Under the pieces are notes generated by a model, which was given only the letters and a program-made list of their open reading frames with translations, ran no database searches and was not told the DNA's origin. A DNA stretch of 64,000 nucleotides, from assembly GCA_017404265.1 (NCBI GenBank), contig JAFRCS010000006.1, forward strand, positions 1 through 64,000, given 5' to 3'. Of this stretch, positions 16,966-25,880 are shown one piece after another. Position 1 is the first letter of the stretch; each line of letters opens with the position of its first letter. Origin of the DNA: Mogibacterium sp. GTDB taxonomy: Bacteria; Bacillota; Clostridia; Peptostreptococcales; Anaerovoracaceae. Both the position numbers and the translations under genes were made by a program.

Positions 16966-17481
16966 CTACTTCATCAGTACGCCGAGGAGGTTTACTACAT
17001 CCTTGGCATCTACGCCGTCCAGAAGTCCGCCGACTACTTTCATCATGTCGCCGGAGCCTGCCTTGGCTGTCTCTGTCTTGGCTGTCTGACCCATCTTGGA
17101 CATCAGGATAGGTGCAAGGATAGCCATGATCTTGATGATGGTCTTAGTGTCAAGTCCGCTCTTCTTCTTAGCCTTTGCAGCGAGTTCTTCTTCCTCTGCT
17201 CCGAGGAGGTGCTTAACGATCTTATAGCCGTCATCTACGTCAACATTCTTTACAGCCTTCTTGAGGTCTTTTGTGTCCTGCTTGCTGTGATCGTTCAGGG
17301 CCTGGAGGAATCCGTACTTGGTGTCCTCGCTTTTCATCTGGCTCTGCATTCCCTTGAGAAGCATAGGCATAACTGTCTCAATAGCCGACTGAGCGCCCTT
17401 CTCATCAACTCCCAGCATGTTGGTGACCTGATCGAGAGCTCCGCTCTGAAGCATCATCTTCATAATGGTTTCCATGTCCAT
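16966..17481 (-). CDS. DUF937 family protein
   Basis: A 171-residue protein rich in Met, Lys and Ala, with repeated helical segments such as MQSGALDQVTNMLGVDEKGAQSAIETVMPMLLKGM. This matches the DUF937/YidB-like family of small helical proteins whose function is not established. It has no signal peptide. It stands alone, with an imperfect hairpin (AACAAAGG and CCTTTGTT) at about 16912-16946 downstream. Confidence 0.75.
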   Translation of the reverse strand: MDMETIMKMMLQSGALDQVTNMLGVDEKGAQSAIETVMPMLLKGMQSQMKSEDTKYGFLQALNDHSKQDTKDLKKAVKNVDVDDGYKIVKHLLGAEEEELAAKAKKKSGLDTKTIIKIMAILAPILMSKMGQTAKTETAKAGSGDMMKVVGGLLDGVDAKDVVNLLGVLMK

Positions 17482-17578
17482 GGTTTATATCCTCCTTGCC
17501 TTATGGCAAACACACAATATAGTCGCATTCGTGGTTAAATTTTAACCGCTTTTCGTTAGATTTACAATAGTTTGCGTA

Positions 17579-18034
17579 TTACTTAACAGCAACTCCGCAT
17601 TCACGCTCCATTATCTTCGCGAATGACCTGATGCATGTGTGGACTATGCCCGTACAATAGGTCTTGCGCTCCGGATCGGTGAACTCGTAGTCGGCTATAA
17701 GCTCAGGGCAGATGCTGCTGACATACTCCTTTGCAACATCGTCGTTGAGCTCTCTTACAAGGTCGATGCACTTTCTGAATGCCGGATCTCCCTTGACTGT
17801 TCTGCCGAAGACCTTGCCCAGGCACATCGTGGCTCCCGCTACCGCTCCGCAGACATTTCCCCCGTCGCCGAATCCGTAAGGGAACCCTGTCGAAAGGGCG
17901 ATCGCCTCCTCGCCTATGCCGAGCTCATAATGTCTGTTCAGTACTTCCAGCACCGATTCCGAACACATGAATCCGGTTGTGAAATTCTCAGTAGCATCAG
18001 CGAGCATTTTCTCCATGTTTACTTCTTTTACCAT
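17579..18034 (-). CDS. C_GCAxxG_C_C family redox-active protein
   Basis: A 151-residue protein of the C_GCAxxG_C_C family, found in anaerobes and thought to be redox active or iron-sulfur binding. The name-giving motif appears as NVCGAVAGATMCLGKVFG, preceded by a Cys in GFMCSESVL and followed by YCTGIVHTCIR. I chose ATG 18034 (MVKEVNMEK) because GGAGG lies 6 nt upstream. An ATG 12 nt earlier is an alternative. It starts 22 nt after the flavin reductase stop on the same strand, so a redox partnership is plausible but unproven. Confidence 0.8.
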   Translation of the reverse strand: MVKEVNMEKMLADATENFTTGFMCSESVLEVLNRHYELGIGEEAIALSTGFPYGFGDGGNVCGAVAGATMCLGKVFGRTVKGDPAFRKCIDLVRELNDDVAKEYVSSICPELIADYEFTDPERKTYCTGIVHTCIRSFAKIMERECGVAVK

Positions 18035-18056
18035 ATCTGCCTCCATACCTTTTGAT

Positions 18057-18671
18057 CTATTTTTTACGTTCCTTCTGCTGCCGCTTCTGAGCGGCTCTGC
18101 GCTTTGCTGTTTTTGGCTTCATTACACTGAACCCGAAGAATCCGAGTTCTTCTGCTGAGAGTCTGTAATACTTTCCGTGACTGAATGCTACGAGATCCAT
18201 CGAGCCGAAGTCATAGGCGCCTTTTTCGTCCACATATTTTTCGTCAATATGGACAGCCGTTATCTCCGCCATGAACATATCGTGCGAAGGCATCCTTATT
18301 ATATCCTTCACCCTGCACTCAATGTTCACCGGAGACTCCGCAATAAGGGGAGCCAACACTGTATCCGCCGCCTCGCGCGTGAGCCCCTGCGCCTCAAACT
18401 TGTCAACATCACGGCCCGATCGTACTCCACAGAAATCCATTGCTTTTGCAAGGTCTGCCGGTACCAGGTTGATCACAAACTCTCCGCTTTGTTCTATTAT
18501 ATCGTGAGAACAGCGTTTGGGCTGCACGGAAATGTACGTCATCGGAGGGTTTGAATTTATTATTCCCGTCCATGCTATGGTCAGGATGTTTGATTCCTCC
18601 ATGCTTCCACAGCTCACCATCACCGCAGGCAACGGAGCCAGAAGCGGTCCGGGTGTCGATCTTACTTTCAT
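18057..18671 (-). CDS. Flavin reductase-like FMN-binding split-barrel protein
   Basis: A 204-residue flavoprotein of the FMN-binding split-barrel (flavin reductase-like) family. Family features are the N-terminal SCGSMEESNILTIAWTGIINSNPPM stretch in shortened form (TIAWTGIINSNPP), the phosphate-binding region QPKRCSHDIIEQSGEFVINL and the later CRVKDI strand. The last 20 residues are Arg/Lys/Gln-rich. The ATG at 18671 overlaps the prmA stop in an ATGA arrangement, so the two are translationally coupled. Related enzymes reduce free flavin or act as electron carriers. The substrate here is unknown. Confidence 0.82.
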   Translation of the reverse strand: MKVRSTPGPLLAPLPAVMVSCGSMEESNILTIAWTGIINSNPPMTYISVQPKRCSHDIIEQSGEFVINLVPADLAKAMDFCGVRSGRDVDKFEAQGLTREAADTVLAPLIAESPVNIECRVKDIIRMPSHDMFMAEITAVHIDEKYVDEKGAYDFGSMDLVAFSHGKYYRLSAEELGFFGFSVMKPKTAKRRAAQKRQQKERKK

Positions 18672-19606
18672 TGTTTTCCCTGCCTCTTTACCGCTGTGAT
18701 CGCGCGCCATTCTCCGTCTGCAAGCACCTCTATTATATCAAAGCCGGCAGCTTCTATGGCTCCTTTTACTGCATCTTCTTTTACGTCCAGTATCCCTGAC
18801 GTTATATATATGCCGCCCGGCCCAAGCTGCTCTGCCGCGGCAGGGGAGAGCATCATTACCAGATCAGCCATCAGATTGGCGACTATGACATCCGCACTGT
18901 AGTCGACGCCGGACATGAGGTCTCCCTTCATCACTGCTATGCTGCCTTCAAGGTCATTCTTTCTGATGTTCTCTGTCGCTACGCGGACAGCCTCTTCATC
19001 GATGTCTATGCCAAGAGCGTTTTCTGCTCCGAGCAGCACCGCGGCCATGGCGAGTATGCCTGTGCCGGTGCCTACATCAAGCACCCTGGCGTCCTCCGGC
19101 ATGTACTTTTCAAGCGCCTTCACGCACATTGAAGTCGTCTCGTGCAGGCCGCTTCCGAATGCCATGCCCGGATCCATCTCTATTACCAGCTCGCCTTCTG
19201 AAGGATCATAGTCCTCCCAGCCCGGCTTCACGACTATGCGCTCGCCGACCTTGGCAGGTTTGAAATGCTCCTGCCACTTGTACAGCCACTCGCTGTCGTC
19301 TCCGGCGGGCGAGGCCTCGCAGCATACTCCATCCATTCCTGCCAGAAGAGCTTCCGTGTCGGCCAGATGCCTGAGGCCCTCTTCATCATCCGTGAAGTAC
19401 AGGGTGATGGTCGGCTTTCTTGTGAGGTCCGTGCTCAGCTCTTCATTTATATAGTCATATTTGTACAGGTCCTTATGATCCAGTATTTCCTGCACATCGG
19501 ACGGATCGTCTATCTGCATAGAGTCATAGCCATGCTCAAGAAGTACAGCCTCGGCCGTCTCAAGCATTTCCCTGTCCACAGTTATTTTGAATTCAATGTA
19601 TCTCAT
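18668..19606 (-). CDS. prmA: Ribosomal protein L11 methyltransferase
   Basis: PrmA trimethylates ribosomal protein L11 with S-adenosylmethionine. The 312 residues contain an N-terminal substrate-recognition domain. The SAM-binding domain has DPGMAFGSGLHETTSMCVKAL, VLDVGTGTGILAMAAVLLGA, GIDIDEEAV and the catalytic-type motif DVIVANLMADLVM. The product is cytoplasmic. The downstream flavin reductase gene overlaps its stop codon. Confidence 0.93.
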   Translation of the reverse strand: MRYIEFKITVDREMLETAEAVLLEHGYDSMQIDDPSDVQEILDHKDLYKYDYINEELSTDLTRKPTITLYFTDDEEGLRHLADTEALLAGMDGVCCEASPAGDDSEWLYKWQEHFKPAKVGERIVVKPGWEDYDPSEGELVIEMDPGMAFGSGLHETTSMCVKALEKYMPEDARVLDVGTGTGILAMAAVLLGAENALGIDIDEEAVRVATENIRKNDLEGSIAVMKGDLMSGVDYSADVIVANLMADLVMMLSPAAAEQLGPGGIYITSGILDVKEDAVKGAIEAAGFDIIEVLADGEWRAITAVKRQGKQ

Positions 19607-19672
19607 ACCTTACCGCCTGCAAATGTTTTTCGGTTTACGTGCTAATTTTACACCAAAATAAGGCATTATTCA

Positions 19673-19724
19673 TTTGGCAAATAATTTGGCAATTTCACCT
19701 TGCATCAATATGCCAAAAATGGCA
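19673..19724. promoter_or_regulatory. Repeated TTGGCAA-type motifs upstream of the HTH-Uma2 gene
   Basis: Two direct copies of TTTGGCAA (19673-19680 and 19685-19692) are followed by the inverted repeat TGCCAAAAATGGCA (19711-19724). All share the TTGGCA core and lie 58-110 nt before the start codon of a gene whose product begins with a helix-turn-helix. This is a likely autoregulatory operator. Confidence 0.5.
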
Positions 19725-19781
19725 ATATGTAGGCAGATAAGCAATCAGGGTTCTCAAGTAAGAAGCGAAGGAGTCTTAACG

Positions 19782-20597
19782 ATGTACAGCGTCAGCGAGT
19801 TGATAGAAATAAAAAACAAAAAGGGCTATACCAACGAAATGATAGCGAAAATGACCGGCGTGCCCCTCAGCACCGTACAGAAGATATTCTGCGGTCAGAC
19901 CAAACATCCCCGGGCAGATACTCTTCTCGAGCTTTCCAAAGGGCTTTCTGAATACAATTATGATTTTGCCACATACGCGGTACGCGAGGAGGCCGCTGAG
20001 TACTCAGTGGAATATGAAGACCGCTTTGAGGCAATAACGAACGAGCGTTGGCCGAGGCAGGGGCACTACACTCTTAAAGATTACTATGCTCTGCCCGACC
20101 AGGTACGCGTAGAGCTCATAGACGGCGTCATATATGACATGACCGCGCCAAAGCGGATACATCAGGACCTTCTGTTAGAGCTGGCAATAGCGTTTAGAAA
20201 ATGTATTTCCGATGCCGAAGCTGGCTGCAAAGTTACTATCGCCCCTAGAGATGTCAGGCTATTTGATGACGACCGAAATATGCTTGAACCGGATATAATC
20301 ATTACCTGCGACAAGTCAAAGGATCTGGATGACTATTATGACGGAGCGCCGGAGCTTACAGTGGAGATCCTTTCCCCGTCAACAAGAAGGAAGGACTTCC
20401 TTGTGAAGACATCCAGCTATCAGAGGGCGGGTGTCAGGGAATACTGGATTGTCGATCCTAAGGACAGAGTGGTAAGAGTATTCTTCTTTGAAGAAGATGA
20501 TTTCCCTACAACATACAGCTTTGATGACAAAATCCCGGTCCATATATCTGAGGGCAAATGTGTCATAGATTTCAAGGAAATTGCCGATAAGGTCTGA
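19782..20597 (+). CDS. HTH (XRE) - Uma2 endonuclease-fold fusion protein
   Basis: A 271-residue two-domain protein. Residues 1-60 are an XRE-type helix-turn-helix (MIAKMTGVPLSTVQKIFCGQTKHP). Residues 90-265 form a Uma2/DUF820 PD-(D/E)xK nuclease-fold domain, with the typical VELIDGVIYDM, the acidic motif LEPDIIITCD, LTVEILSPSTRRKD with catalytic-type Glu, Ser and Lys, and YWIVDP. The ATG at 19782 has AAGGAG upstream. An in-frame extension to 19674 would run through the operator repeats and is unlikely. The family is abundant but poorly understood. The fused DNA-binding domain suggests site-directed action or autoregulation. Confidence 0.85.
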   Translation: MYSVSELIEIKNKKGYTNEMIAKMTGVPLSTVQKIFCGQTKHPRADTLLELSKGLSEYNYDFATYAVREEAAEYSVEYEDRFEAITNERWPRQGHYTLKDYYALPDQVRVELIDGVIYDMTAPKRIHQDLLLELAIAFRKCISDAEAGCKVTIAPRDVRLFDDDRNMLEPDIIITCDKSKDLDDYYDGAPELTVEILSPSTRRKDFLVKTSSYQRAGVREYWIVDPKDRVVRVFFFEEDDFPTTYSFDDKIPVHISEGKCVIDFKEIADKV

Positions 20598-20630
20598 TGA
20601 CCGGAGGCTAAGTTCCTGGCCGGCTTATTA

Positions 20631-20659
20631 AAAGGGCAGGTCGTGATGACCTGCCCTTT
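20631..20659. terminator. Terminator between HTH-Uma2 and tyrS
   Basis: Near-perfect arms AAAGGGCAGGTC and GACCTGCCCTTT separate convergent genes. T-rich sequence follows on the plus side. Confidence 0.8.
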
Positions 20660-20696
20660 GTATTTTTGCTTTTATCCTGTCCGGATCACTTATACT

Positions 20697-22031
20697 CTAT
20701 CCGAGCGTGATCTTCATGAATTTCTTCTTGCCCTTCTGGAGGATGAGCTCGCCGTCTTTGAAGTCAGCCTCTGTGACCGAGTATCTCTTGTCAGTGATCT
20801 GCTCGCCGTTGATCCTGGCGCCACCGCCCTGGATCGTTCTGTAAGCCTCGGATGTCGATGGCTCGAGTCCTGCTTCCTTCATGAGAGCAGCAAGTCCCAT
20901 TCCGTCTCCCGCGAAGAGGGCTGCGTCGAATGACTTTGTCGGCATGTCATCGGAGACTCCGCCGCCCGCGAATACCGCACGGCTTGCTTCGAGAGCCTTC
21001 TGAGCCTTCTCTTCTCCGTGTACCAGCTTTGTGACCTCGTACGCGAGGATCTCCTTGGCCTTGTTGATCTCAGCTCCCTCGAGAGCGGAGAGTCTGTTGA
21101 CCTCCTCCATAGGCAGGAACGTCAGCATACGCAGGCATGTGTTGACGTCAGCGTCGTCCACGTTTCTCCAGTACTGGAAGAAGTCGTAAACAGGAGTCTT
21201 TCTCTCGTCGAGCCAGAGTGCTCCGCCTACGGTCTTGCCCATCTTCTGCCCGTCGCTCTTGAGGAGCAGCGAAACTGTCAGTCCGAATACTTCGTCTCCG
21301 CACAGCTTTCTTGTGAGGTCTACACCGCCGATGATGTTGGACCACTGGTCGTTTCCGCCCAGCTGAGCCATCAGACCGAAGTCTCTGTGCATGACATAGA
21401 AGTCATAGCTCTGAAGGAGCATGTATGAGAACTCGAAGAAGGTGAGCCCGGTATCTCTCTCCATACGGGTCTTGAAGCAGTCCGCGCGAAGCATGGTGTT
21501 TACGTTGAACTGCGATCCGATGAATCTGGAGAACTCCGTGAACTTGCACGGCCTGATCCACTCAGCGTTGTTTACGCTTACAGCCTTGCCCGGGATCGGC
21601 TCCCTGTTCTGGTGACCCGGATGGTATACGCCCTCGTTGCCCTCGTACTTCCACTCATCGTCAAAGTCGATGTACTTATCGAAGAGCTTCTTGAACTGTC
21701 TGCAGTTCTCATCTATGGTATCGATGGTCATTACCTGACGCATGTCGGCCTTGCCCGAAGGATCGCCGATCTCACCTGTACCGCCGCCAAGAAGGAACAC
21801 AGGAGTGTGTCCGTACTTCTGCATGTACATCATGGTGATCATCGGAATGAAGTGGCCGATGTGAAGACAGTCTGCAGTCGGGTCGAATCCGATGTAGAAT
21901 TTGATCTTCTCATTTCCGAGCAGTTCTCTGAACTTTTCAGGGTTTGTGCACTGCGCTACAAGTCCTCTTTCCACGAGTACATCGTATACGTTTGTGTGCT
22001 TGCTTACATTGTCAGGAATAAGTGAACTCAT
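20697..22031 (-). CDS. tyrS: Tyrosyl-tRNA synthetase
   Basis: The enzyme charges tRNA-Tyr. It has 444 residues: a class I catalytic core with the HIGH motif as CLHIGHFIPM, the tyrosine-binding region GGNDQWSNIIGGVDL and KMSKS as KMGKTVGGALW, then a C-terminal S4 RNA-binding domain (GGARINGEQITDKRYSV). The leader is short (about 80 nt) and lacks a T-box (no TGGNACC motif), which is unusual among Clostridial synthetase genes but not rare for tyrS. It is downstream of the TRAP operon terminator. Confidence 0.95.
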   Translation of the reverse strand: MSSLIPDNVSKHTNVYDVLVERGLVAQCTNPEKFRELLGNEKIKFYIGFDPTADCLHIGHFIPMITMMYMQKYGHTPVFLLGGGTGEIGDPSGKADMRQVMTIDTIDENCRQFKKLFDKYIDFDDEWKYEGNEGVYHPGHQNREPIPGKAVSVNNAEWIRPCKFTEFSRFIGSQFNVNTMLRADCFKTRMERDTGLTFFEFSYMLLQSYDFYVMHRDFGLMAQLGGNDQWSNIIGGVDLTRKLCGDEVFGLTVSLLLKSDGQKMGKTVGGALWLDERKTPVYDFFQYWRNVDDADVNTCLRMLTFLPMEEVNRLSALEGAEINKAKEILAYEVTKLVHGEEKAQKALEASRAVFAGGGVSDDMPTKSFDAALFAGDGMGLAALMKEAGLEPSTSEAYRTIQGGGARINGEQITDKRYSVTEADFKDGELILQKGKKKFMKITLG

Positions 22032-22113
22032 CGTTTTTCTCCTTGTCTATACAAATAAAAGCCGCGTGTCTGCGACTTTCAAAATATATCATCATTAGGA
22101 CTTGTATGTCAAT

Positions 22114-22144
22114 GAAAACCGCCAAAGCGTAAGGCTTTGGCGGT
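22114..22144 (-). terminator. Terminator of the aroE-dctP operon
   Basis: Arms ACCGCCAAAGC and GCTTTGGCGGT are followed on the minus strand by TTTT. It lies 16 nt after the dctP stop and before tyrS. Confidence 0.8.
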
Positions 22145-22159
22145 CTCCGTAACACAATG

Positions 22160-23194
22160 TTATTTCTTGTATTTCTCTATACATTCTATGAATGTATCGT
22201 AGACTTCGGAATCTACTTTTTCCTTGATGCTGTCGCGCACTCCGGCGCTTTCCTCAACGATGGCGTTATAGGTCTCCTCATCGATCTTCAGTATCTGAGT
22301 GCCGCTGTCCTCGATGGTCTTTACCCTGTCGGCTATCCTGTCATCGGATGCCTGACGGGCATACTCAGTCGCTGTAGCGGCGGCTTCCCTGAGGATCGCC
22401 TGATCTTCTTCCGGCATGTTCTTAAAGAACTCGTCGTTCATAATCAGAGTTATCAGATGCGGCAGGTGGTTGGTCTCAACGACGTAATCCTGCTGCTCAT
22501 ACAGCCTGTTGGACACGATGACCTCGTAAGGGTTCTCCTGCGCGTCTATCGTGTGCTGCTGCAGACCGATATATACCTCGGCAAAGCTCATAGGCGTCGG
22601 ATTGGCTCCAATCGACTTCCAGAAAGCCAGGTGGAACGGATTCTCCATGGTGCGGATCTTCTGTCCCTTGAAGTCTTCTATCGACTTCACCGGCTTGTTG
22701 GTGCTCATGATACGGAAGCCCTGATCGGCTATGCCGAGCAGCTGATATCCGCCGTTTTCATAGACGCTGCTGACCAGACTGCTGAATTCAGGATCATCCA
22801 GTACCTCCCTGCACTCGTCGAGATTCTCAAAGGCGCAAGGCACGTCGAAGATCGCGAGGTCAGGCATGAAGGTGACCTGAGGAGCCGTATTCTGCACTAC
22901 GAACGGGATGTCTCCGTCCTTGCAGGACTCCAGCAGCTCACGGTCGCCGCCCAGAGTTGAGTTGGCATAGACTTGTATCTTTATGCGTCCGTCGCTGAGT
23001 CTGTCTACTTCTTCTGCGAATTTTTCCGCATAGATCTGAGTGACAGTATCCTCCGGGCTCGCTGTCGCGAGCGGATAAGCGTATCTCTGCTCTCCGTCAT
23101 TTTTGCCGCACGCTGTCATAATCATTCCAATCAGCAAAACGCTGATGAACAGTACCGCAAGGCGAAGGTGTTTGTAATCATTCATTTTTCTCAT
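22160..23194 (-). CDS. TRAP transporter solute-binding protein DctP (lipoprotein)
   Basis: The extracytoplasmic receptor of a TRAP transporter, 344 residues. It has a lipoprotein signal peptide (VLLIGMIMTACG), so it would be anchored outside the membrane. The ligand region has the conserved arginine that binds the carboxylate (GQKIRTMENP) and the family stretch FAEVYIGLQQHTIDAQENP. GGAGG lies 6 nt before the ATG. It starts 10 nt after dctM. The operon context (dehydroquinate dehydratase, YdiB-like dehydrogenase) suggests a shikimate- or quinate-like acid as ligand. That is inference. Confidence 0.93.
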   Translation of the reverse strand: MRKMNDYKHLRLAVLFISVLLIGMIMTACGKNDGEQRYAYPLATASPEDTVTQIYAEKFAEEVDRLSDGRIKIQVYANSTLGGDRELLESCKDGDIPFVVQNTAPQVTFMPDLAIFDVPCAFENLDECREVLDDPEFSSLVSSVYENGGYQLLGIADQGFRIMSTNKPVKSIEDFKGQKIRTMENPFHLAFWKSIGANPTPMSFAEVYIGLQQHTIDAQENPYEVIVSNRLYEQQDYVVETNHLPHLITLIMNDEFFKNMPEEDQAILREAAATATEYARQASDDRIADRVKTIEDSGTQILKIDEETYNAIVEESAGVRDSIKEKVDSEVYDTFIECIEKYKK

Positions 23195-23204
23195 GACGCA
23201 CCTC

Positions 23205-24494
23205 CTACAGCAGCACCAGCGAGAATGCCGGTACGAAAGTGAACAGCAGCAGCGCTATCATGAAGAGCCCTATCATAGGCAAAGCCTTCCTTGCTATCTG
23301 CATGACCGGAACGTCCGTCAGCGCGCTGGCTACAAAGAGGTTGACTCCTATAGGCGGAGTTACGAATCCTATAGCCAGGTTGACTACCATTATCACACCG
23401 AACTGGATCGGATCCATGCCGATGCCCTCCGCTATAGGCAGGAGTATCGGTGTAAGGATAAGGATAGCCGGCGTCGTATCCATGACCATTCCAACAAGAA
23501 GCAGGAACAGGTTTATAACGAGCAGTATCACGACCTTGCTTGAGAAGTTGCCGAGTATGAACGAGCTGACCGTCTGAGGCACCTGCATGAGTGTGAGCAC
23601 TCTCGAGAACGCCGTCGACGCCGCCAGTATGAACAGTATCGGCGTGAAAGTCTTTATCGCCTCAACGAGTATCCCCCACAGGTCTTTTACCTTGATCTCC
23701 TTGTATATGAACAGGCTCACTATGAGCGCGTAGTATACAGAGATGACGGCAGCCTCCGTCGGAGACGTGATGCCGGAATATATGCAGCCGAGTACGATGA
23801 CAGGGCTGAGTATGGCCCAGAAGCTCTCCTTGAATACCTTGCCGAAGCCTTTCTCATGAAGCTTTCCGATCTCCGCCTGTATCCTGACTTTGTCTTCACC
23901 GTTCTTTTTGCAAAAGAACACGGCGTAGCCCATCAGGAGAGCGGCAATGACCAGTCCCGGGATGATTCCCGCGAGAAAGAGATCGCTTACCGATGCGCCT
24001 GATGCCATTCCGTACATGATGAACGGAATGCTTGGCGGTATGATGACGCCCAGTCCGCCGGCGACCGCTACGACAGAAGTCGAAAAGGTCTTGTCGTAGC
24101 CCAGCCCGATCAGGATCGGGATGGTCATGCTGCCTACGGCAGCGACGGTCGCCGGAGCCGATCCTGAGATGGCTCCGTAGAACAGGCATGTAATGATGAC
24201 CGCGCAAGGCATGCCCGCTGTGAACCTTCCGAAGAAGTAAGCAAATATGTCGAATATCTTGCGCGATATGCCGCCCTTGGCCATGATGATGCCCGAGAGT
24301 ACGAACATCGGTACAGCCAGCAGCGGAAAGCTGTCAAGTCCGCCAAACATCGCCCTGATGAGATACTTAGCTCCCACCGTGAACGACGGGTCGAAAATGT
24401 GCGGCAGCACGGCTGTTATGCCGAGCGTAATGCCTACAGGTATCGCTATGATAAGGAATACCACAAACAGTATGAACAATAATCCTACCGGCAT
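23205..24494 (-). CDS. TRAP transporter large permease DctM
   Basis: A 429-residue permease with about 12 membrane helices that carries out sodium-driven uptake of the solute delivered by DctP. Characteristic stretches are GLDSFPLLAVPMFVLSG, GSMTIPILIGLGYDK, AVAGGLGVIIPPSIPFIMYG and AIGFVTPPIGVNLFVAS. It lies 2 nt after dctQ and 10 nt before dctP, so all three parts of the transporter are made together. Confidence 0.95.
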   Translation of the reverse strand: MPVGLLFILFVVFLIIAIPVGITLGITAVLPHIFDPSFTVGAKYLIRAMFGGLDSFPLLAVPMFVLSGIIMAKGGISRKIFDIFAYFFGRFTAGMPCAVIITCLFYGAISGSAPATVAAVGSMTIPILIGLGYDKTFSTSVVAVAGGLGVIIPPSIPFIMYGMASGASVSDLFLAGIIPGLVIAALLMGYAVFFCKKNGEDKVRIQAEIGKLHEKGFGKVFKESFWAILSPVIVLGCIYSGITSPTEAAVISVYYALIVSLFIYKEIKVKDLWGILVEAIKTFTPILFILAASTAFSRVLTLMQVPQTVSSFILGNFSSKVVILLVINLFLLLVGMVMDTTPAILILTPILLPIAEGIGMDPIQFGVIMVVNLAIGFVTPPIGVNLFVASALTDVPVMQIARKALPMIGLFMIALLLFTFVPAFSLVLL

Positions 24495-24496
24495 GG

Positions 24497-25069
24497 CTAC
24501 TCCTTTCCGGCCTCGGCCGACGCGGCCTGGCCTGCTTCAATAAATGACTCAGGAGTATTGCGTTCCGGATGAGCAGGATCATAGACGTTCTGTCCGAGAG
24601 AGACTCTCAGTTCTATGATCCACCTCTGGATTATCCTGAACGCTACCAGTACGAACGATACGAAAGGCGCCGCCTGTATGTAATACATCGGTATCCCGAG
24701 GGCCGGGCTCACCTGACCGCTCGTTACGGCCGACATCATGTACGAGAAAGCGAACGGTATCATGTAGAAGAAAAACGCCAGCTCTATCGTATGATTGACG
24801 ACCTTGATTATCGCCTTCGTGCGTCTTGAAAATTGCGCCACGAACTGTTCTATCTTGATCGATATGCACCTCTTGGTGCAGTAGCTTACGCTCAGGAAAC
24901 CTGCCCATATGAACAGATATCTTGTGAGCTCCTCGGTCCACGACAGCGATGCCTTGAGAGCAAATCTCGAGAAGACCTGTACACCCATTATCACTGCCAT
25001 TGCCAGCAGCAGCAGGGTCAGCAGGAATTCCTCCAGATTGTGATCAAGCCATTTTATTGCTTTTGTCAT
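24497..25069 (-). CDS. TRAP transporter small permease DctQ
   Basis: A 190-residue protein with four membrane helices, the small membrane subunit of the TRAP transporter. Family-typical features are LDHNLEEFLLTLLLLAMAVIMGVQVFSRF at the start (shortened: LEEFLLTLLLLAMAVIM) and SWTEELTRYLFIWAGFLS. It starts 15 nt after aroD and ends 2 nt before dctM. Confidence 0.93.
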   Translation of the reverse strand: MTKAIKWLDHNLEEFLLTLLLLAMAVIMGVQVFSRFALKASLSWTEELTRYLFIWAGFLSVSYCTKRCISIKIEQFVAQFSRRTKAIIKVVNHTIELAFFFYMIPFAFSYMMSAVTSGQVSPALGIPMYYIQAAPFVSFVLVAFRIIQRWIIELRVSLGQNVYDPAHPERNTPESFIEAGQAASAEAGKE

Positions 25070-25084
25070 GGCTTTTACCTTTCT

Positions 25085-25846
25085 TTACAGAGCTCCGTGC
25101 AGCAGTGTGAGTACCTGCTTGAGATCCTCGACTCCCATCTGTCCCGGCGCGGAAGCCTTTGCGGCAGCTCCGAAAGTCAGCGCCGATCCGAAGACTTCGC
25201 CTGCAAGACGGCTGATAACGCCTGTTCCTGCCATGGACATTGTGATGATAGGACGGTCGGCGTACTCGTTTGCCATCTCTTCTGTGGCAGCGAGCAGTGT
25301 CAGAACGTCTTTCTTGTTCTGAGGCATGACCGCGATCTTAGGGATGTCAGCTCCCAGATCCTGCATCTTGCGGAGACGTCCTACGATGTCGTCCTTGTCA
25401 GGAGTCTTGAAGAAATCGTGGTTGGATGCTACTACCTTGACGCCTGCAGCGTGAGCTCCGTCGATGATCTTCTTTACGATCTCATCTCCGGTGAACACTT
25501 CTACGTCTACCAGATCTACATAGCCTGTCTGAGCAGCCTTGATGTTGATGTCAGCATAGACCTCATCCTCGATGGCCTTCTCTCCGCCTTCCTTGGAAGT
25601 ACGGAAAGTCATCAGTATAGGCATGTCGCCCAGCACCTCGCGGAGGTCCTTCAGAACGTCCACGAGCTTATCGAAGTCGAATACGTTCTCAAACCAGTCG
25701 ATCCTCCACTCCACTACGTCAGCAGGGAGCTTAGTGATGGCTCTTGCTTCATCAAGGATGGCTTCTTTTGTTACTCCTACGATAGGCACGCAGATCTTAG
25801 GCATGCCTTCGCCGATAACTGTATTTCTTACCTTAACAGTGTTCAT
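25085..25846 (-). CDS. aroD: Type I 3-dehydroquinate dehydratase
   Basis: It interconverts 3-dehydroquinate and 3-dehydroshikimate through a Schiff base. The 253 residues contain the catalytic His in VVASNHDFFKTP and the Schiff-base Lys in PKIAVMPQNKKDVLTLL, with EWRIDWFENV near the start. Type I enzymes serve either biosynthesis or catabolism. Here the gene is between an MFS transporter and a TRAP transporter, next to a YdiB-like dehydrogenase, and no other aromatic biosynthesis genes are present. That favours catabolic use. The E. coli ydiN-ydiB-aroD arrangement is similar. Confidence 0.93.
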   Translation of the reverse strand: MNTVKVRNTVIGEGMPKICVPIVGVTKEAILDEARAITKLPADVVEWRIDWFENVFDFDKLVDVLKDLREVLGDMPILMTFRTSKEGGEKAIEDEVYADINIKAAQTGYVDLVDVEVFTGDEIVKKIIDGAHAAGVKVVASNHDFFKTPDKDDIVGRLRKMQDLGADIPKIAVMPQNKKDVLTLLAATEEMANEYADRPIITMSMAGTGVISRLAGEVFGSALTFGAAAKASAPGQMGVEDLKQVLTLLHGAL

Positions 25847-25880
25847 TGTTTCCTTCCTTTCTGTTAAGCGCGTGCGCAGA

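Noticed and set aside
22032-22113. T-box leader of tyrS
   Set aside because: There is no TGGNACC motif and the leader is too short.
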